51,352 nucleotides of DNA from Paracoccaceae bacterium (GTDB taxonomy: Bacteria; Pseudomonadota; Alphaproteobacteria; Rhodobacterales; Rhodobacteraceae). The position numbers were made by a program, and so were the translations under genes. The notes under the pieces were generated by a model that searched no databases, was not told the DNA's origin, and was given only the letters and a program-made list of their open reading frames with translations. The stretch's first letter is position 1; each line of letters opens with the position of its first letter. The stretch spans positions 1 to 51,352 of the forward strand of contig JASBSV010000076.1 in the NCBI GenBank assembly GCA_030148745.1, in the 5' to 3' direction. Below are positions 16,012 through 24,754 of the stretch, one piece after another.

Positions 16012-18777
16012 ATGGCCTATCAAGTCAGACAGCGAGATCCGCTTTTGGACAGCAACATGCAGGCAGCGATCGAACGCCGTGGCAAAGAGCTTCTGGGCAT
16101 CGTTCTTGTGGCTGCAGGCGTACTGGTCAGCATGATGCTTGCCTCGTATTCGGTCGATGATCCCGGCTGGCTTACCAATACCGATATGGGTGTCCAGAAC
16201 TGGCTTGGCCGCTTTGGCGCTGCCATTGCATCGCCGCTTTATGTGATCGTCGGTGCAGGTGCGTGGGGCATCGCGCTGGTGTTTCTGGCATGGGGGCTGC
16301 GCTTTGTGCTGCATATCGGCGAAGAGCGCTGGATGGGCCGGCTTGTCTTTTCGCCGATCGCGATTGCCATCGCCTCGGTCTATGCCTCGACATTGATCCC
16401 CGGTGCCGGCTGGTCGCACAGCTTTGGCATGGGCGGGCTTTTTGGCGATACGGTGCTGGGCGCGATATTAAGCGTTCTGCCGGTGGGGGCGGCATTTGGC
16501 CTTAAGGTTATGACGGTGATCGCCTTTGCGGGCGGCGCTGCGATGATGCTGTTTGTCATGGGATTTGACCGTTTCGAGCTGCGCCGGTTTCTGCGGTTTA
16601 TGACCGTCAGCCTGATCATGGTCTATGCTCAGGCCATGACGCTGATGGGCCGCGGTGCGGTTGGCGGCGCGCGTGCGGCGGCGGCGCTTCACCAGCGCCA
16701 GAAAGAGCGCAAGGCCGCCCGCCTTGCTGCAGGTGAAAGCGTTGATTTCGACGATCAAATGCCAAATCAATATCAGCAGGGCGCACCTGCAGCCCCGGTT
16801 CAGCGAGAGGAAAAAACCGGTCTTCTGGCGCGGATGCCCAGTTTGGTAAAACGCCCCGCCGCTCCGGCCCCGGCCCAAGAGGTCCCTGCGGACCATGGCG
16901 GCGATATCGTGGTGGACGGCGATGACCGGATCCGCGCGAAAATCAGCGATGTGATCAAATCACGCGCGTTGCAACGTCCGGTTATGACGGCGCAGCGGCC
17001 CGAGCCGCCGGTGGTTTCGCGCTCCGTCCCGTCAGCGCCAGCGCCCGTGCGGCCACAGCAGGCCGCGCCCGCGCCGCAGGCCCGCACCTATTCCGATACC
17101 GAAGGCTCGGTTATCGAGCGCGGGCCGTCTGTGCCTCAGCCGGCTTATGTTCCGCCGACGCCTGAGCATCGCAAGGTCGTGCAGCATACGCCGCGCAAAG
17201 CGCCCGCACCCTCGCGTCAGGCGCGCGCCGAGGCGCAGCCGGCGCTGCAATTTGATGACCCGGCAGCGGCTTATGAGCATCCGCCGCTCAGCCTTTTGAC
17301 CAACCCGGTTTCGATTGAGCGTCACCATCTGTCGGACGAAGCGCTGGAAGAAAACGCGCGGATGCTGGAAAACGTACTGGATGATTATGGCGTCAAGGGT
17401 GAGATCGTATCGGTCCGCCCCGGCCCCGTTGTGACGATGTACGAGCTTGAGCCGGCGCCGGGCCTGAAAGCCAGCCGCGTGATCGGTCTGGCCGATGATA
17501 TCGCGCGATCAATGTCGGCGCTGTCGGCGCGCGTTTCAACCGTTCCGGGGCGCAGTGTGATCGGCATCGAACTGCCTAACGAGCACCGCGAAAAGGTGGT
17601 CTTGCGCGAAATTCTGGCCGCCCGCGATTTCGGCGACAGCAACATGCGCCTGCCTCTGGCGTTGGGCAAGGACATTGGCGGCGATCCGATTGTCGCAAAC
17701 CTGGCCAAGATGCCCCACCTTCTGATCGCGGGGACCACCGGCTCGGGCAAGTCCGTCGCTATCAACACCATGATCCTCAGCCTGCTTTACAAGCTGTCGC
17801 CGGAAGAATGTCGCCTGATCATGATTGACCCCAAGATGCTGGAACTGTCGGTCTATGATGGCATCCCGCATCTGCTGTCACCCGTTGTGACCGACCCCAA
17901 AAAGGCGGTTGTCGCGCTGAAATGGGTCGTGGGCGAGATGGAAGAACGCTATCGCAAGATGTCCAAAATGGGTGTGCGCAACATCGAAGGCTATAACGGG
18001 CGCGTTCGCGAAGCACAGTCCAAGGGAGAGATGTTCAGCCGCACGGTTCAGACCGGCTTTGACGACGACACGGGCGAGCCGATCTTCGAAACCGAAGAGT
18101 TTCTGCCCCAGACGATCCCCTATATCGTCGTGATCGTGGATGAGATGGCCGATCTGATGATGGTCGCCGGCAAGGAGATTGAAGCCTGCATTCAGCGTCT
18201 GGCCCAGATGGCCCGCGCCAGCGGCATCCACCTGATCATGGCCACCCAGCGCCCGTCGGTCGATGTGATTACCGGCACGATCAAGGCCAACTTCCCGACC
18301 CGTATTTCGTTTCAGGTGACCGGCAAGATCGACAGCCGCACGATTCTGGGAGAGCAGGGCGCAGAACAACTTCTGGGCATGGGCGATATGCTTTATATGG
18401 CTGGCGGTGCGAAAATCACCCGTGTGCACGGCCCCTTCTGTTCGGATGAAGAGGTTGAAGAGATCGTTAATTACCTCAAATCCTTCGGCCCGCCCGAATA
18501 TATGAGCGGCGTTGTCGATGGCCCCGACGAGGACAAGGAAAGCGACATCGATCTGGTTCTGGGTCTTGGCGGCAATACCGATGGTGAGGACGCGCTGTAT
18601 GATCAGGCCGTGGCGATCGTGATCAAGGATCGCAAATGCTCAACCTCCTACATTCAGCGCAAACTGGCCATTGGCTACAACAAGGCCGCGCGTCTGGTCG
18701 AGGAGATGGAAGATCAGGGTCTGGTCAGCGCCGCCAACCACGTCGGAAAGCGCGAGATCCTTGTTCCCGAGAAATAG
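16012..18777 (+). CDS. ftsK: DNA translocase FtsK
   Basis: A 921-residue septal DNA pump that clears chromosome termini and activates XerCD-dif recombination. The N-terminus (residues about 25-215) holds four or five transmembrane helices, beginning with [22 protein letters not shown] Pro/Ala/Arg-rich linker runs to about residue 430. The motor has Walker [13 protein letters not shown] near 573 and Walker [16 protein letters not shown] near 705. The C-terminal gamma winged helix (about 855-918, with [25 protein letters not shown]) reads the KOPS polarity sequences. The linker is shorter than in E. coli FtsK, as usual in this class. It is followed by lolA, a common alphaproteobacterial arrangement. 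Confidence 0.97.
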   Translation: MAYQVRQRDPLLDSNMQAAIERRGKELLGIVLVAAGVLVSMMLASYSVDDPGWLTNTDMGVQNWLGRFGAAIASPLYVIVGAGAWGIALVFLAWGLRFVLHIGEERWMGRLVFSPIAIAIASVYASTLIPGAGWSHSFGMGGLFGDTVLGAILSVLPVGAAFGLKVMTVIAFAGGAAMMLFVMGFDRFELRRFLRFMTVSLIMVYAQAMTLMGRGAVGGARAAAALHQRQKERKAARLAAGESVDFDDQMPNQYQQGAPAAPVQREEKTGLLARMPSLVKRPAAPAPAQEVPADHGGDIVVDGDDRIRAKISDVIKSRALQRPVMTAQRPEPPVVSRSVPSAPAPVRPQQAAPAPQARTYSDTEGSVIERGPSVPQPAYVPPTPEHRKVVQHTPRKAPAPSRQARAEAQPALQFDDPAAAYEHPPLSLLTNPVSIERHHLSDEALEENARMLENVLDDYGVKGEIVSVRPGPVVTMYELEPAPGLKASRVIGLADDIARSMSALSARVSTVPGRSVIGIELPNEHREKVVLREILAARDFGDSNMRLPLALGKDIGGDPIVANLAKMPHLLIAGTTGSGKSVAINTMILSLLYKLSPEECRLIMIDPKMLELSVYDGIPHLLSPVVTDPKKAVVALKWVVGEMEERYRKMSKMGVRNIEGYNGRVREAQSKGEMFSRTVQTGFDDDTGEPIFETEEFLPQTIPYIVVIVDEMADLMMVAGKEIEACIQRLAQMARASGIHLIMATQRPSVDVITGTIKANFPTRISFQVTGKIDSRTILGEQGAEQLLGMGDMLYMAGGAKITRVHGPFCSDEEVEEIVNYLKSFGPPEYMSGVVDGPDEDKESDIDLVLGLGGNTDGEDALYDQAVAIVIKDRKCSTSYIQRKLAIGYNKAARLVEEMEDQGLVSAANHVGKREILVPEK

Positions 18778-18888
18778 AATATCTGCGCCGGGGCGTTGCG
18801 CGCCATGCGCCGTAAAAGAGCGGTTTTTTGCCGTTTGTCATATTTTGACCGGCGCGGCGGTGGAATCGCCCGTGGGGCCGACTAAGTA

Positions 18889-19494
18889 ATGGGGATGAAA
18901 AAGCTTATCACTACCGCAGCCTTCGCAATCGTTCTGTCGGCCTTTCCGGCCGTTGCGCAGAGGATTCCTCTGTCTGAGATATCGAAGTATTTCAACAGCT
19001 TCGAAACCGCTGAGACAAGCTTTACCCAGATCAACAGCGATGGTTCGAAATCCACCGGCCGGCTGTATATTCAGCGCCCCGGAAGGGCTCGATTCGAATA
19101 TGATCCGCCGCAGAAGTTTCTGGTGCTGGCCGGGGCTGGGAAGGTTGCGATTTTTGATGGCAAGTCAAATTCCAACCCCGAAGAATACCCGCTGCGCCGC
19201 ACGCCGCTATCCATCGTTCTGGCGCGTAATGTGGATCTTGCCAGCTCAAAAATGGTGGTGGCCCATAAGGGCGACGAAAAACTGACGACCGTAACGGCGC
19301 AGGATCCAAAGCACCCGGACTATGGGACGATCGAACTGGGCTTTTCGTCAAATCCGGTCCGGTTGCGGCAATGGGTGGTCACCAATAACACCGGCGAGAA
19401 AACCAAGGTTATTCTGGATGATCTGACGACGGGCAAGAAATACTCGGTCTTTCTGTTCAGCATCGTTCGCGAGGCCGAAGCCTGGAACAAATGA
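18889..19494 (+). CDS. lolA: Outer-membrane lipoprotein carrier LolA
   Basis: A 201-residue periplasmic chaperone that takes lipoproteins from LolCDE to the outer membrane. Residues 1-23 form a signal peptide (ITTAAFAIVLSAFPAVA, then Gln). The mature part shows the LolA half-barrel pattern: YFNSFETAETSFTQINSDGSKSTGRLYIQRPGRARFEYDPP, then the shorter strand set up to WVVTNNTGEKTKVILDDL. ATGs at 18889 and 18895 are both plausible. Its place directly after ftsK supports the call. A palindromic stem follows the stop. Confidence 0.9.
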   Translation: MGMKKLITTAAFAIVLSAFPAVAQRIPLSEISKYFNSFETAETSFTQINSDGSKSTGRLYIQRPGRARFEYDPPQKFLVLAGAGKVAIFDGKSNSNPEEYPLRRTPLSIVLARNVDLASSKMVVAHKGDEKLTTVTAQDPKHPDYGTIELGFSSNPVRLRQWVVTNNTGEKTKVILDDLTTGKKYSVFLFSIVREAEAWNK

Positions 19495-19498
19495 CACT

Positions 19499-19518
19499 GG
19501 GGCGCCGATCAGCGCCCC
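19499..19518. terminator. Possible bidirectional stem-loop between convergent genes
   Basis: A 7-bp perfect GC stem (19499-19505 and 19512-19518) with a six-base loop fills the 24-bp space between the lolA stop and the transglycosylase stop. Neither side has a good T-run, so termination is plausible but unproven. Confidence 0.45.
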
Positions 19519-20103
19519 TTAGCGTTTGCCGCAGGTGATCAGCTGTATCTGGTAATCAACGGCGCGGTCTGAAACCTCATTGGCGACGCGGACCAGCCAG
19601 TCTTTCCTGCGGTAGGTGCCGCGTGAAAAACCGCCGCGCCCTTCGTGATAAGCCAGATATTGCGACCAGGCATCGGCCTTTGAGATGCCCAGCTTTCTGC
19701 TGGATTCGTTCATGTACCAGCCGATGAAATCCGTCGCATCGCGGATGTTGTCGCGCCGCGCGCTACGGCGCCCGCTTGAACGGCGGTAATCGTCCCAGGT
19801 CGCGTCAAGCGCCTGTGAATAGCCATAGGCCGAACTTTGACGTCCCATCGGGATAACGCCAAGTGCGAACTGATGCGGGGTTCGGGCATTGCCGATGAAT
19901 TTTGATTCCTGATAGATCGTGGCCATCTGAACCGGCACCGGAACGCCCCAGCGATTTTCAGTCTTTTGCATTGCCGCCAAATAGGCCGGCCGCTCTTTCA
20001 CGATGCTGCACGCATTGTCCAGATTCCTGGGCGCCGAATACTGGCTGCTGCCGCAGGCCGACACCAAAAAAGTAAGAACAATCGCGCGAAAGGGTCTGCT
20101 CAT
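19519..20103 (-). CDS. Lytic transglycosylase-like lipoprotein (SLT fold)
   Basis: A 194-residue lipoprotein with a lysozyme-like SLT domain. Residues 1-17 are a lipoprotein signal with lipobox LVSAC (Cys17). The predicted catalytic glutamate is Glu66 in IYQESKF, the usual ES start of the SLT motif, followed by SAYGYSQALDATW (the GxxQ part of the fold) and AYHEGRGGF. Such enzymes cleave peptidoglycan between MurNAc and GlcNAc, giving 1,6-anhydro ends. It is probably anchored to the outer membrane and acts in the periplasm. It converges on lolA. Confidence 0.9.
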   Translation of the reverse strand: MSRPFRAIVLTFLVSACGSSQYSAPRNLDNACSIVKERPAYLAAMQKTENRWGVPVPVQMATIYQESKFIGNARTPHQFALGVIPMGRQSSAYGYSQALDATWDDYRRSSGRRSARRDNIRDATDFIGWYMNESSRKLGISKADAWSQYLAYHEGRGGFSRGTYRRKDWLVRVANEVSDRAVDYQIQLITCGKR

Positions 20104-20171
20104 CCTGCCGCTCGCATTTTTTAATTATTGCGATCAGGCTAGCCTATTTCGGTGGGTTTGAAAACCTCTGC

Positions 20172-21053
20172 TCAGACCAGAAAGGCAAGGATAAGCGGAA
20201 GTGTGAACACTGACATCAGGGTTGAAACGACCACAAGTCCGGCCACAGCATCGGAATCCGCGCCATATTTTTCGGCCAGAAGATATGAGGTCACGGCAAC
20301 CGGTGTCGATACCTGCAAAACAAGAATCGCAAAGGGCACGCGCGGAAGCGCGAACAACAGCCCGACCGCCACCGCGATTGACACACAGATCAGCACTTTG
20401 GCGGCCGAGAGCCATATCGCACGCGAAATCCGCCCCGGCTGAAGCCGCGCCACCGCTACGCCCAAAGTGATCAGCATCATCGGGATTGCCATCTGGCCGA
20501 TCAGGCTGATGGTGTTTGTGACGAAATCGGGTGTTTTCCATCCCATCCAGAGAAACAGCGCCCCAAGAACGGTCGCCCCGACAAGTGGCTCTTTCAACGC
20601 TTTCCAGATCGAGCCACCACCAGAAACAAGCCAGATGCCGGCAGTAAAGGAATAGATCGCCATGATCGCAAAAATTACCACGGCATAGCCCAGCCCTTCG
20701 TCCTGAAAGGCAAACAGGGCAAGCGGCAGGCCAAGGTTGCCGGTATTGCCGAAAATCAGCGGCGCAAGATAGCTGCGCCGGTCAAGTCCGGCCAGCCATA
20801 CGACAAGCGCCGAGGCCAGCGTGACACCGCCATAAGCGGCAATGGTGGCCAGAGAGACCGCCGTCAGCGCAGCGGGGTCGATGGTCGTTCTCATCAGCGA
20901 AACAAAGATCAGACAGGGCACAGAAAGCGTCATCGCCATGCGCGTGACGAATTGAACGCGGTATTCAAAGCCAAGTTTGACCCAGATGAATCCCACCGCC
21001 GCCAGAAAGAAAACCGGCGCCACAATTTCCAGAACTGTCAGTACAAGGTTCAC
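20172..21053 (-). CDS. AEC-family (auxin efflux carrier-like) permease
   Basis: A 293-residue membrane protein of about ten helices, with the two five-helix bundles typical of the AEC family. The N-terminus VLTVLEIVAPVFFLAAVGFIWVKLGF and the GNTGNLGLPLALFAFQDEGLGYAV stretch are characteristic. Bacterial members carry malate, malonate or other small anions; the substrate is not visible. I chose the GTG at 21053 (VNLVLTVLEIV); an ATG at 21086 or an earlier start would add a charged leader unlike the family. It is divergent from hspQ. Confidence 0.88.
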   Translation of the reverse strand: MNLVLTVLEIVAPVFFLAAVGFIWVKLGFEYRVQFVTRMAMTLSVPCLIFVSLMRTTIDPAALTAVSLATIAAYGGVTLASALVVWLAGLDRRSYLAPLIFGNTGNLGLPLALFAFQDEGLGYAVVIFAIMAIYSFTAGIWLVSGGGSIWKALKEPLVGATVLGALFLWMGWKTPDFVTNTISLIGQMAIPMMLITLGVAVARLQPGRISRAIWLSAAKVLICVSIAVAVGLLFALPRVPFAILVLQVSTPVAVTSYLLAEKYGADSDAVAGLVVVSTLMSVFTLPLILAFLV

Positions 21054-21138
21054 AGACTGTTTCCGCCTATTTTCGCCGATCCCCATGGACTCGATCCGCC
21101 ATCGGCGTTTACTAACGGTCGGCAGGGGGCGCAATCAA

Positions 21139-21465
21139 ATGCTGAAACAGCGCGCGAAATATTACTTGGGACAGGTTGTCCGGCATCGTAAACATCCCTT
21201 CCGGGGTGTGGTCTTTGATGTGGATGCGATGTTTTCCAACACCGATGAATGGTACAACGCCATTCCCGAAGAGAACCGCCCGTCCAAAAATCAGCCGTTC
21301 TATCACCTTCTGGCCGAAAACGACCAAAGCTACTATGTGGCCTATGTCTCGGAACAGAACCTGATCGCCGATTACTCTGGCCAGCCGGTTGATCATCCCG
21401 ATCTGCCCGATCTGTTCGGAGAGATGGAAGACGGCGCATACCCGCTTCAGGTCAATCTGAACTAG
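21139..21465 (+). CDS. hspQ: Heat-shock protein HspQ
   Basis: A 108-residue HspQ/YccV-type hemimethylated-DNA-binding-fold protein. In enterobacteria HspQ is a Lon specificity enhancer and binds misfolded DnaA; it is known from heat-shock regulons. The diagnostic stretch is YYLGQVVRHRKHPFRGVVFDVD, with FSNTDEWYNAIPEENRPSKNQPFYHLLAEND and YVAYVSEQNL. I took the ATG at 21139, ignoring a longer in-frame region without a family-like sequence. Its stop overlaps the convergent rhodanese stop within the palindrome CTAG. Confidence 0.95.
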   Translation: MLKQRAKYYLGQVVRHRKHPFRGVVFDVDAMFSNTDEWYNAIPEENRPSKNQPFYHLLAENDQSYYVAYVSEQNLIADYSGQPVDHPDLPDLFGEMEDGAYPLQVNLN

Positions 21466-21866
21466 CTTTTGCCGTTCTGATCTGCTTGCTCGATCGGCAG
21501 GCCCGCGTCGCGCCACCCGCCGATGCCGCCGCCAATCTCGGCGATATTTTCAACACCCATATCCATGAGTGTCCTGACCGTCAGGGCAGAGCGCCAGCCA
21601 GATGCGCAGAAAAATATCAGCTTCTGACCACTGGCCAGTGCCGGTTTGAAATAAGGGCTTTGGGGATCAATCCAAAATTCGATCATCCCGCGCGGCGCAT
21701 GAAAGGCGCCCTCGATCCGGCCGACCCGGTTCAACTCGCGCGGATCGCGCAGATCGACCAAAAGCGCACTACCGCTTTGCGCAGCCTGATACGCCGCCTC
21801 GGGCGAAAGGGTTTCGATTTGTGCCTTTGCGGCGGCAACCATGTCTTTGACGGGCGTAATCGGCAT
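21462..21866 (-). CDS. Single-domain rhodanese-like sulfurtransferase
   Basis: A 134-residue rhodanese-fold protein. The active-site loop is FFCASGWRSAL, with the cysteine expected to carry persulfide, preceded by LLVDLRDPRELNRVGRIEGAFHAPRGMIEFW, the usual entry of the fold. Family members relay sulfane sulfur or act in thiol redox balance. The start lies one base beyond the stop of the gamma-glutamyltransferase gene upstream, so the two are probably cotranscribed and could both touch glutathione or cysteine metabolism. No signal peptide is visible. Confidence 0.93.
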   Translation of the reverse strand: MPITPVKDMVAAAKAQIETLSPEAAYQAAQSGSALLVDLRDPRELNRVGRIEGAFHAPRGMIEFWIDPQSPYFKPALASGQKLIFFCASGWRSALTVRTLMDMGVENIAEIGGGIGGWRDAGLPIEQADQNGKS

Positions 21867-21867
21867 C

Positions 21868-23448
21868 TTAATATCCCAGCGCTGCGCCGTCTTTGCGCGG
21901 GTCCGATGCCCCGATCAAAACCCCGGCTTTTTCGTCGATCATGATCGCCTGAGCGCCGCCCAGCGGCACATCGGGGATGGCGACATCATGCCCTTTTTCT
22001 TTCAGCGCCTGGGCCACCACGTCCGAATATCCCCGCTCAACCTTCATCACGCCGGCGTCCGAAAAACACCTTGGGGCGTCGATAGCGCTTTGAAGTTCCA
22101 TACCGTAATCCCGCAGATTGGTGACAAAACGGCTGTGGCCGGTCGGCTGGTACGCCCCGCCCATGACGCCAAAGGGCATCGTATAGGCCCCCGGTTTACG
22201 CAACAGCCCCGGAATGATCGTGTGCATCGGGCGCTTGCCTCCCTTTGCCTCGTTGGGATGACCTTCTTCAAGCGTAAAGCCTGCGCCGCGGTTCTGAAAC
22301 AGGATGCCATATTTGGACGAGGCGATCCCCGATCCAAAGCTGTGGAAGATCGAATAGATCAGTGAAACAGCCATCCGGTCGCGGTCGACAACGGTGATAT
22401 AGATCGTGTCTTTATGAACCGCCTCGCTGATTTTGGCCGGGCTGGCCATCGCACGGGCAGGGTCAATCAGCCCGGCCAGCGCTGCGGCGGTTTTTGGGTC
22501 AAGCATGTGATCCAGCCGGTTGGCATAGGACATATCGGCGATAAAGCGGTTGCGCGCATCATAGGCCAGCTTGGTCGCCTCGGCCTCGATATGCGCACGC
22601 TCGGCGCCAAAGGGGTCCATCGACGGCAGGTCGAAATGCGACAGAATGTTATTGAGCAGGATCGCCGTTGCACCCTGACCGTTGGGCGGATGCTCGTAAA
22701 GATCGACATCCTTGTAGCTGCCGCTGACAGGCTCGCCATACTCGGCCGCGACATTCGCGAAATCGTCCAGTGTGTGCGTGCCGCCGGCAGCATTGAGCGC
22801 GCTGACCATATCTTCGGCAATCTCGCCCTGATAAAACGCCGACCGCCCCTCACGCGCGATTGCCTCCAATACTTCGGCCTGACCGGGCGCGCGAAAGATC
22901 TGGCCGGTTCGGGGCGCTGCGCTGTCCATCAGGTAAAAATCGCGCGCCGCACCCTTTGGCGTGTCCGCGGCGATGGCCCAGTCAAAGGCCGTGCGCGGCG
23001 CTACCGGAACGCCGGCCCTGGCATAGTGGATTGCCGGGGCGAGCGTTTCTGCCAGATCAAGCTTTCCCCAATCGCCGGAGAGCCTGCAAAAGGCATCGAC
23101 CGCGCTTGGGATAGTGACGGCATGGGCCGAACCGGGGGGCATCACCGCGTGCCCCGCGTCGCGGAGCGCCGCCGCGTCAAGCCCGGCCGGCGCACGGCCC
23201 GAGCCGTTAAGCGCGATTACGCGATCCTCACCGGGCGGCGTGAAAAGGACAAAGCAATCGCCGCCGATACCGGTCATCTGCGGCTCGCAAATCCCCAAAA
23301 GAACGGCGGCGCCGATGGCCGCATCCATCGCATTGCCTCCCTGAGACAAAAGCGAAAGCGCCACATGTGACGCCAGCGGATGCGAGGTGGCACAGATCCC
23401 GTTTGTTGCGAAAACCTCTGATCGGCCGGGTTTGTGAAAGTCGCGCAT
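21868..23448 (-). CDS. ggt: Gamma-glutamyltransferase family protein
   Basis: A 526-residue Ntn-hydrolase of the gamma-glutamyltranspeptidase family, normally self-cleaved into two subunits. The predicted nucleophile and processing site is Thr348 in HKDTIYITVVD, aligned with STTHYSVVD of the E. coli enzyme. Other motifs are GGNAMDAAIGAA, TGIGGDCF, LNGSGRAP and the C-terminal MGGAYQPTGHSRFVTN. The second threonine of the classical TT pair is Ile, which is common in the oxamate-amidohydrolase and GGT-like branches, so glutathione may not be the substrate. No signal peptide is visible, so it is probably cytoplasmic. The ATG at 23448 has AGGGGA upstream. It is followed by the rhodanese gene. Confidence 0.9.
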   Translation of the reverse strand: MRDFHKPGRSEVFATNGICATSHPLASHVALSLLSQGGNAMDAAIGAAVLLGICEPQMTGIGGDCFVLFTPPGEDRVIALNGSGRAPAGLDAAALRDAGHAVMPPGSAHAVTIPSAVDAFCRLSGDWGKLDLAETLAPAIHYARAGVPVAPRTAFDWAIAADTPKGAARDFYLMDSAAPRTGQIFRAPGQAEVLEAIAREGRSAFYQGEIAEDMVSALNAAGGTHTLDDFANVAAEYGEPVSGSYKDVDLYEHPPNGQGATAILLNNILSHFDLPSMDPFGAERAHIEAEATKLAYDARNRFIADMSYANRLDHMLDPKTAAALAGLIDPARAMASPAKISEAVHKDTIYITVVDRDRMAVSLIYSIFHSFGSGIASSKYGILFQNRGAGFTLEEGHPNEAKGGKRPMHTIIPGLLRKPGAYTMPFGVMGGAYQPTGHSRFVTNLRDYGMELQSAIDAPRCFSDAGVMKVERGYSDVVAQALKEKGHDVAIPDVPLGGAQAIMIDEKAGVLIGASDPRKDGAALGY

Positions 23449-23834
23449 CGGATCCCCTGAAAAGGCTGAAATTGTCGGCGGCACAGTAGGACGCGCGACA
23501 GGCGATTCCAATCGGGATTTCCAATAAATAGTCGGGATGGATGATCTGCTGCGCTATAGCGTTTTGTAGACCTCGACGTCACGCACTGGGTGGGGGCTGT
23601 TAAACGTGACGCCGAGGGAAGCTATATGCAGCTACCCTTCCGAGCTACTGAGGCTTTCTGTTCTTGATAAGGTCGATTTGGGGCGGTTTTGAGGCACAGG
23701 TCGATTGGGGGTCGATACTGGGCAAGCTTTAATCCACCGAAATTCGACGTGTCAGCAGGTGCAACAGGCCATGATGCGGGATCGGCTGGCGGTCGCGCGG
23801 GCAATGCCGTTGCAGGCGATAGTGGCGCGGATTT
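23449..23834. other. 386-bp gap with no clear gene; possibly decayed sequence
   Basis: No convincing gene fills this space upstream of ggt and downstream of the kinase gene. On the minus strand two successive in-frame segments look coding-like but are broken by stops: VEFRWIKACPVSTPNRPV, running on to a TAG at 23634-23632, and then FNSPHPVRDVEVYKTL, ending at 23557. CGTCACG and CGTGACG at about 23577-23612 form a loose inverted repeat. This could be a remnant of an inserted element or just an intergenic region carrying the ggt promoter. Confidence 0.4.
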
Positions 23835-23838
23835 TCAT
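23752..23838 (-). CDS. Possible 28-residue ORF coupled to the kinase gene
   Basis: The stop of the RsbW-like gene is inside ATGA, and the ATG (23838-23836) opens a frame of 28 codons reading MKIRATIACNGIARATASRS and ending in ACCTC. Four-base overlaps normally mark coupled genes here, but the composition is unremarkable and no family is recognised. It runs into the coding-poor gap. Probably chance, listed for completeness. Confidence 0.2.
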   Translation of the reverse strand: MKIRATIACNGIARATASRSRIMACCTC

Positions 23839-24299
23839 GCGTCGGTCAGGCAAAAGGTGAGGCGATTACAACCGGCGCAGCGTGAATATCTGAGGTTTTC
23901 AGCAAGGCTACAGATCAAGGGCCAGCCAAAACCGCCCTCTGGCAGGTCATCTGGTAAACATCGGACCCAAGGCTTGCCGGACACTGCGGGAATGCCGCCC
24001 GGCATTGGAATGCCCTGATCACAAACCTCGCAAGCCAAAGTGCCATCCGCGCGAAATATCCTGAGTTCGATTTTTCCGTCGCGATTGTCAGCGTAGGAAT
24101 GTTCGACCACATTATTGAGCACCTCTGCCAGAACAAGCTCGGCTTTCTGGACCGTATCGGGCGTAAGTTCAAAACGCCGCAATTCCTCTGTCACCGAACG
24201 CAAGGCCCTGCGCACGGACAGCTCATGCGATCGAAAAACGAAGCGCAGCGTTGTCTTGCCGGCAGGGTCCCAAGGGTCTGTGTCGTTGCTTTGCCCCAC
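23835..24299 (-). CDS. RsbW-like anti-sigma serine kinase (GHKL ATPase)
   Basis: A 154-residue single-domain HATPase_c protein of the RsbW/SpoIIAB type. The N-box is LAEVLNNVVEHSY (Glu59, Asn62/Asn63), the G1 box CDQGIPMP and the G2 box EGGFGWPLI. Such kinases hold a sigma factor or other target and phosphorylate a STAS antagonist, releasing the target when the antagonist is unphosphorylated. It starts with GTG 16 bp after the STAS gene stop, on the same strand, which makes the two a partner-switch pair. No sigma factor or PP2C phosphatase is encoded nearby, so its target is unknown. Confidence 0.9.
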   Translation of the reverse strand: MGQSNDTDPWDPAGKTTLRFVFRSHELSVRRALRSVTEELRRFELTPDTVQKAELVLAEVLNNVVEHSYADNRDGKIELRIFRADGTLACEVCDQGIPMPGGIPAVSGKPWVRCLPDDLPEGGFGWPLICSLAENLRYSRCAGCNRLTFCLTDA

Positions 24300-24315
24300 C
24301 GCTCGGATAATCCCT

Positions 24316-24660
24316 TCAGGGGGTCAGCGTTGTATCGCTGAACGCCGTATTGACGTCCGGGTGGATGGTGAAAACCTGATCCATACGCGTCAGGTGAAAC
24401 ACTTTTGCGACCGCTGGGGTAAGACCGGCAAGTTCGAACCGTTGGGTCGGGGGCATCATTTTCAGGACAACAACGACCGCGCCCAGACCGCTCGAATCAA
24501 GAAAATCAACCCCGGACAGATCAAGGATAATACGCTTGTGGCTGGAATCGGCGATCTTGCGCATCTTATCCTTGAACTGGATGGCGACGGCGGCATCGAG
24601 CCGGTCTTCCATTGCGGTGATCACCGTTGCAGACCCGCGATCTTTGCTGCGCAGTTTCAT
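24316..24660 (-). CDS. STAS-domain anti-sigma factor antagonist (RsbV/SpoIIAA-like)
   Basis: A 114-residue STAS domain. The phosphorylation loop is DLSGVDFLDSSGLGAVV, with Ser56 (or Ser57) as the predicted phospho-acceptor, at the same position as Ser56 in B. subtilis RsbV. The fold starts MKLRSKDRGSATVITAMEDRLDAAVAIQFKDKM. It should bind the downstream RsbW-like kinase when dephosphorylated. It is divergent from the thiolase gene with 94 bp between starts. Confidence 0.93.
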   Translation of the reverse strand: MKLRSKDRGSATVITAMEDRLDAAVAIQFKDKMRKIADSSHKRIILDLSGVDFLDSSGLGAVVVVLKMMPPTQRFELAGLTPAVAKVFHLTRMDQVFTIHPDVNTAFSDTTLTP

Positions 24661-24754
24661 TTGGATCTTTCCGTTGTGACCGAAGCAGGAGTAAGGCTAG
24701 ACGGGAATCGTTACCATTCTGTATGCGTGGTCCGTTATTCTGGAGAGGTGGCTC

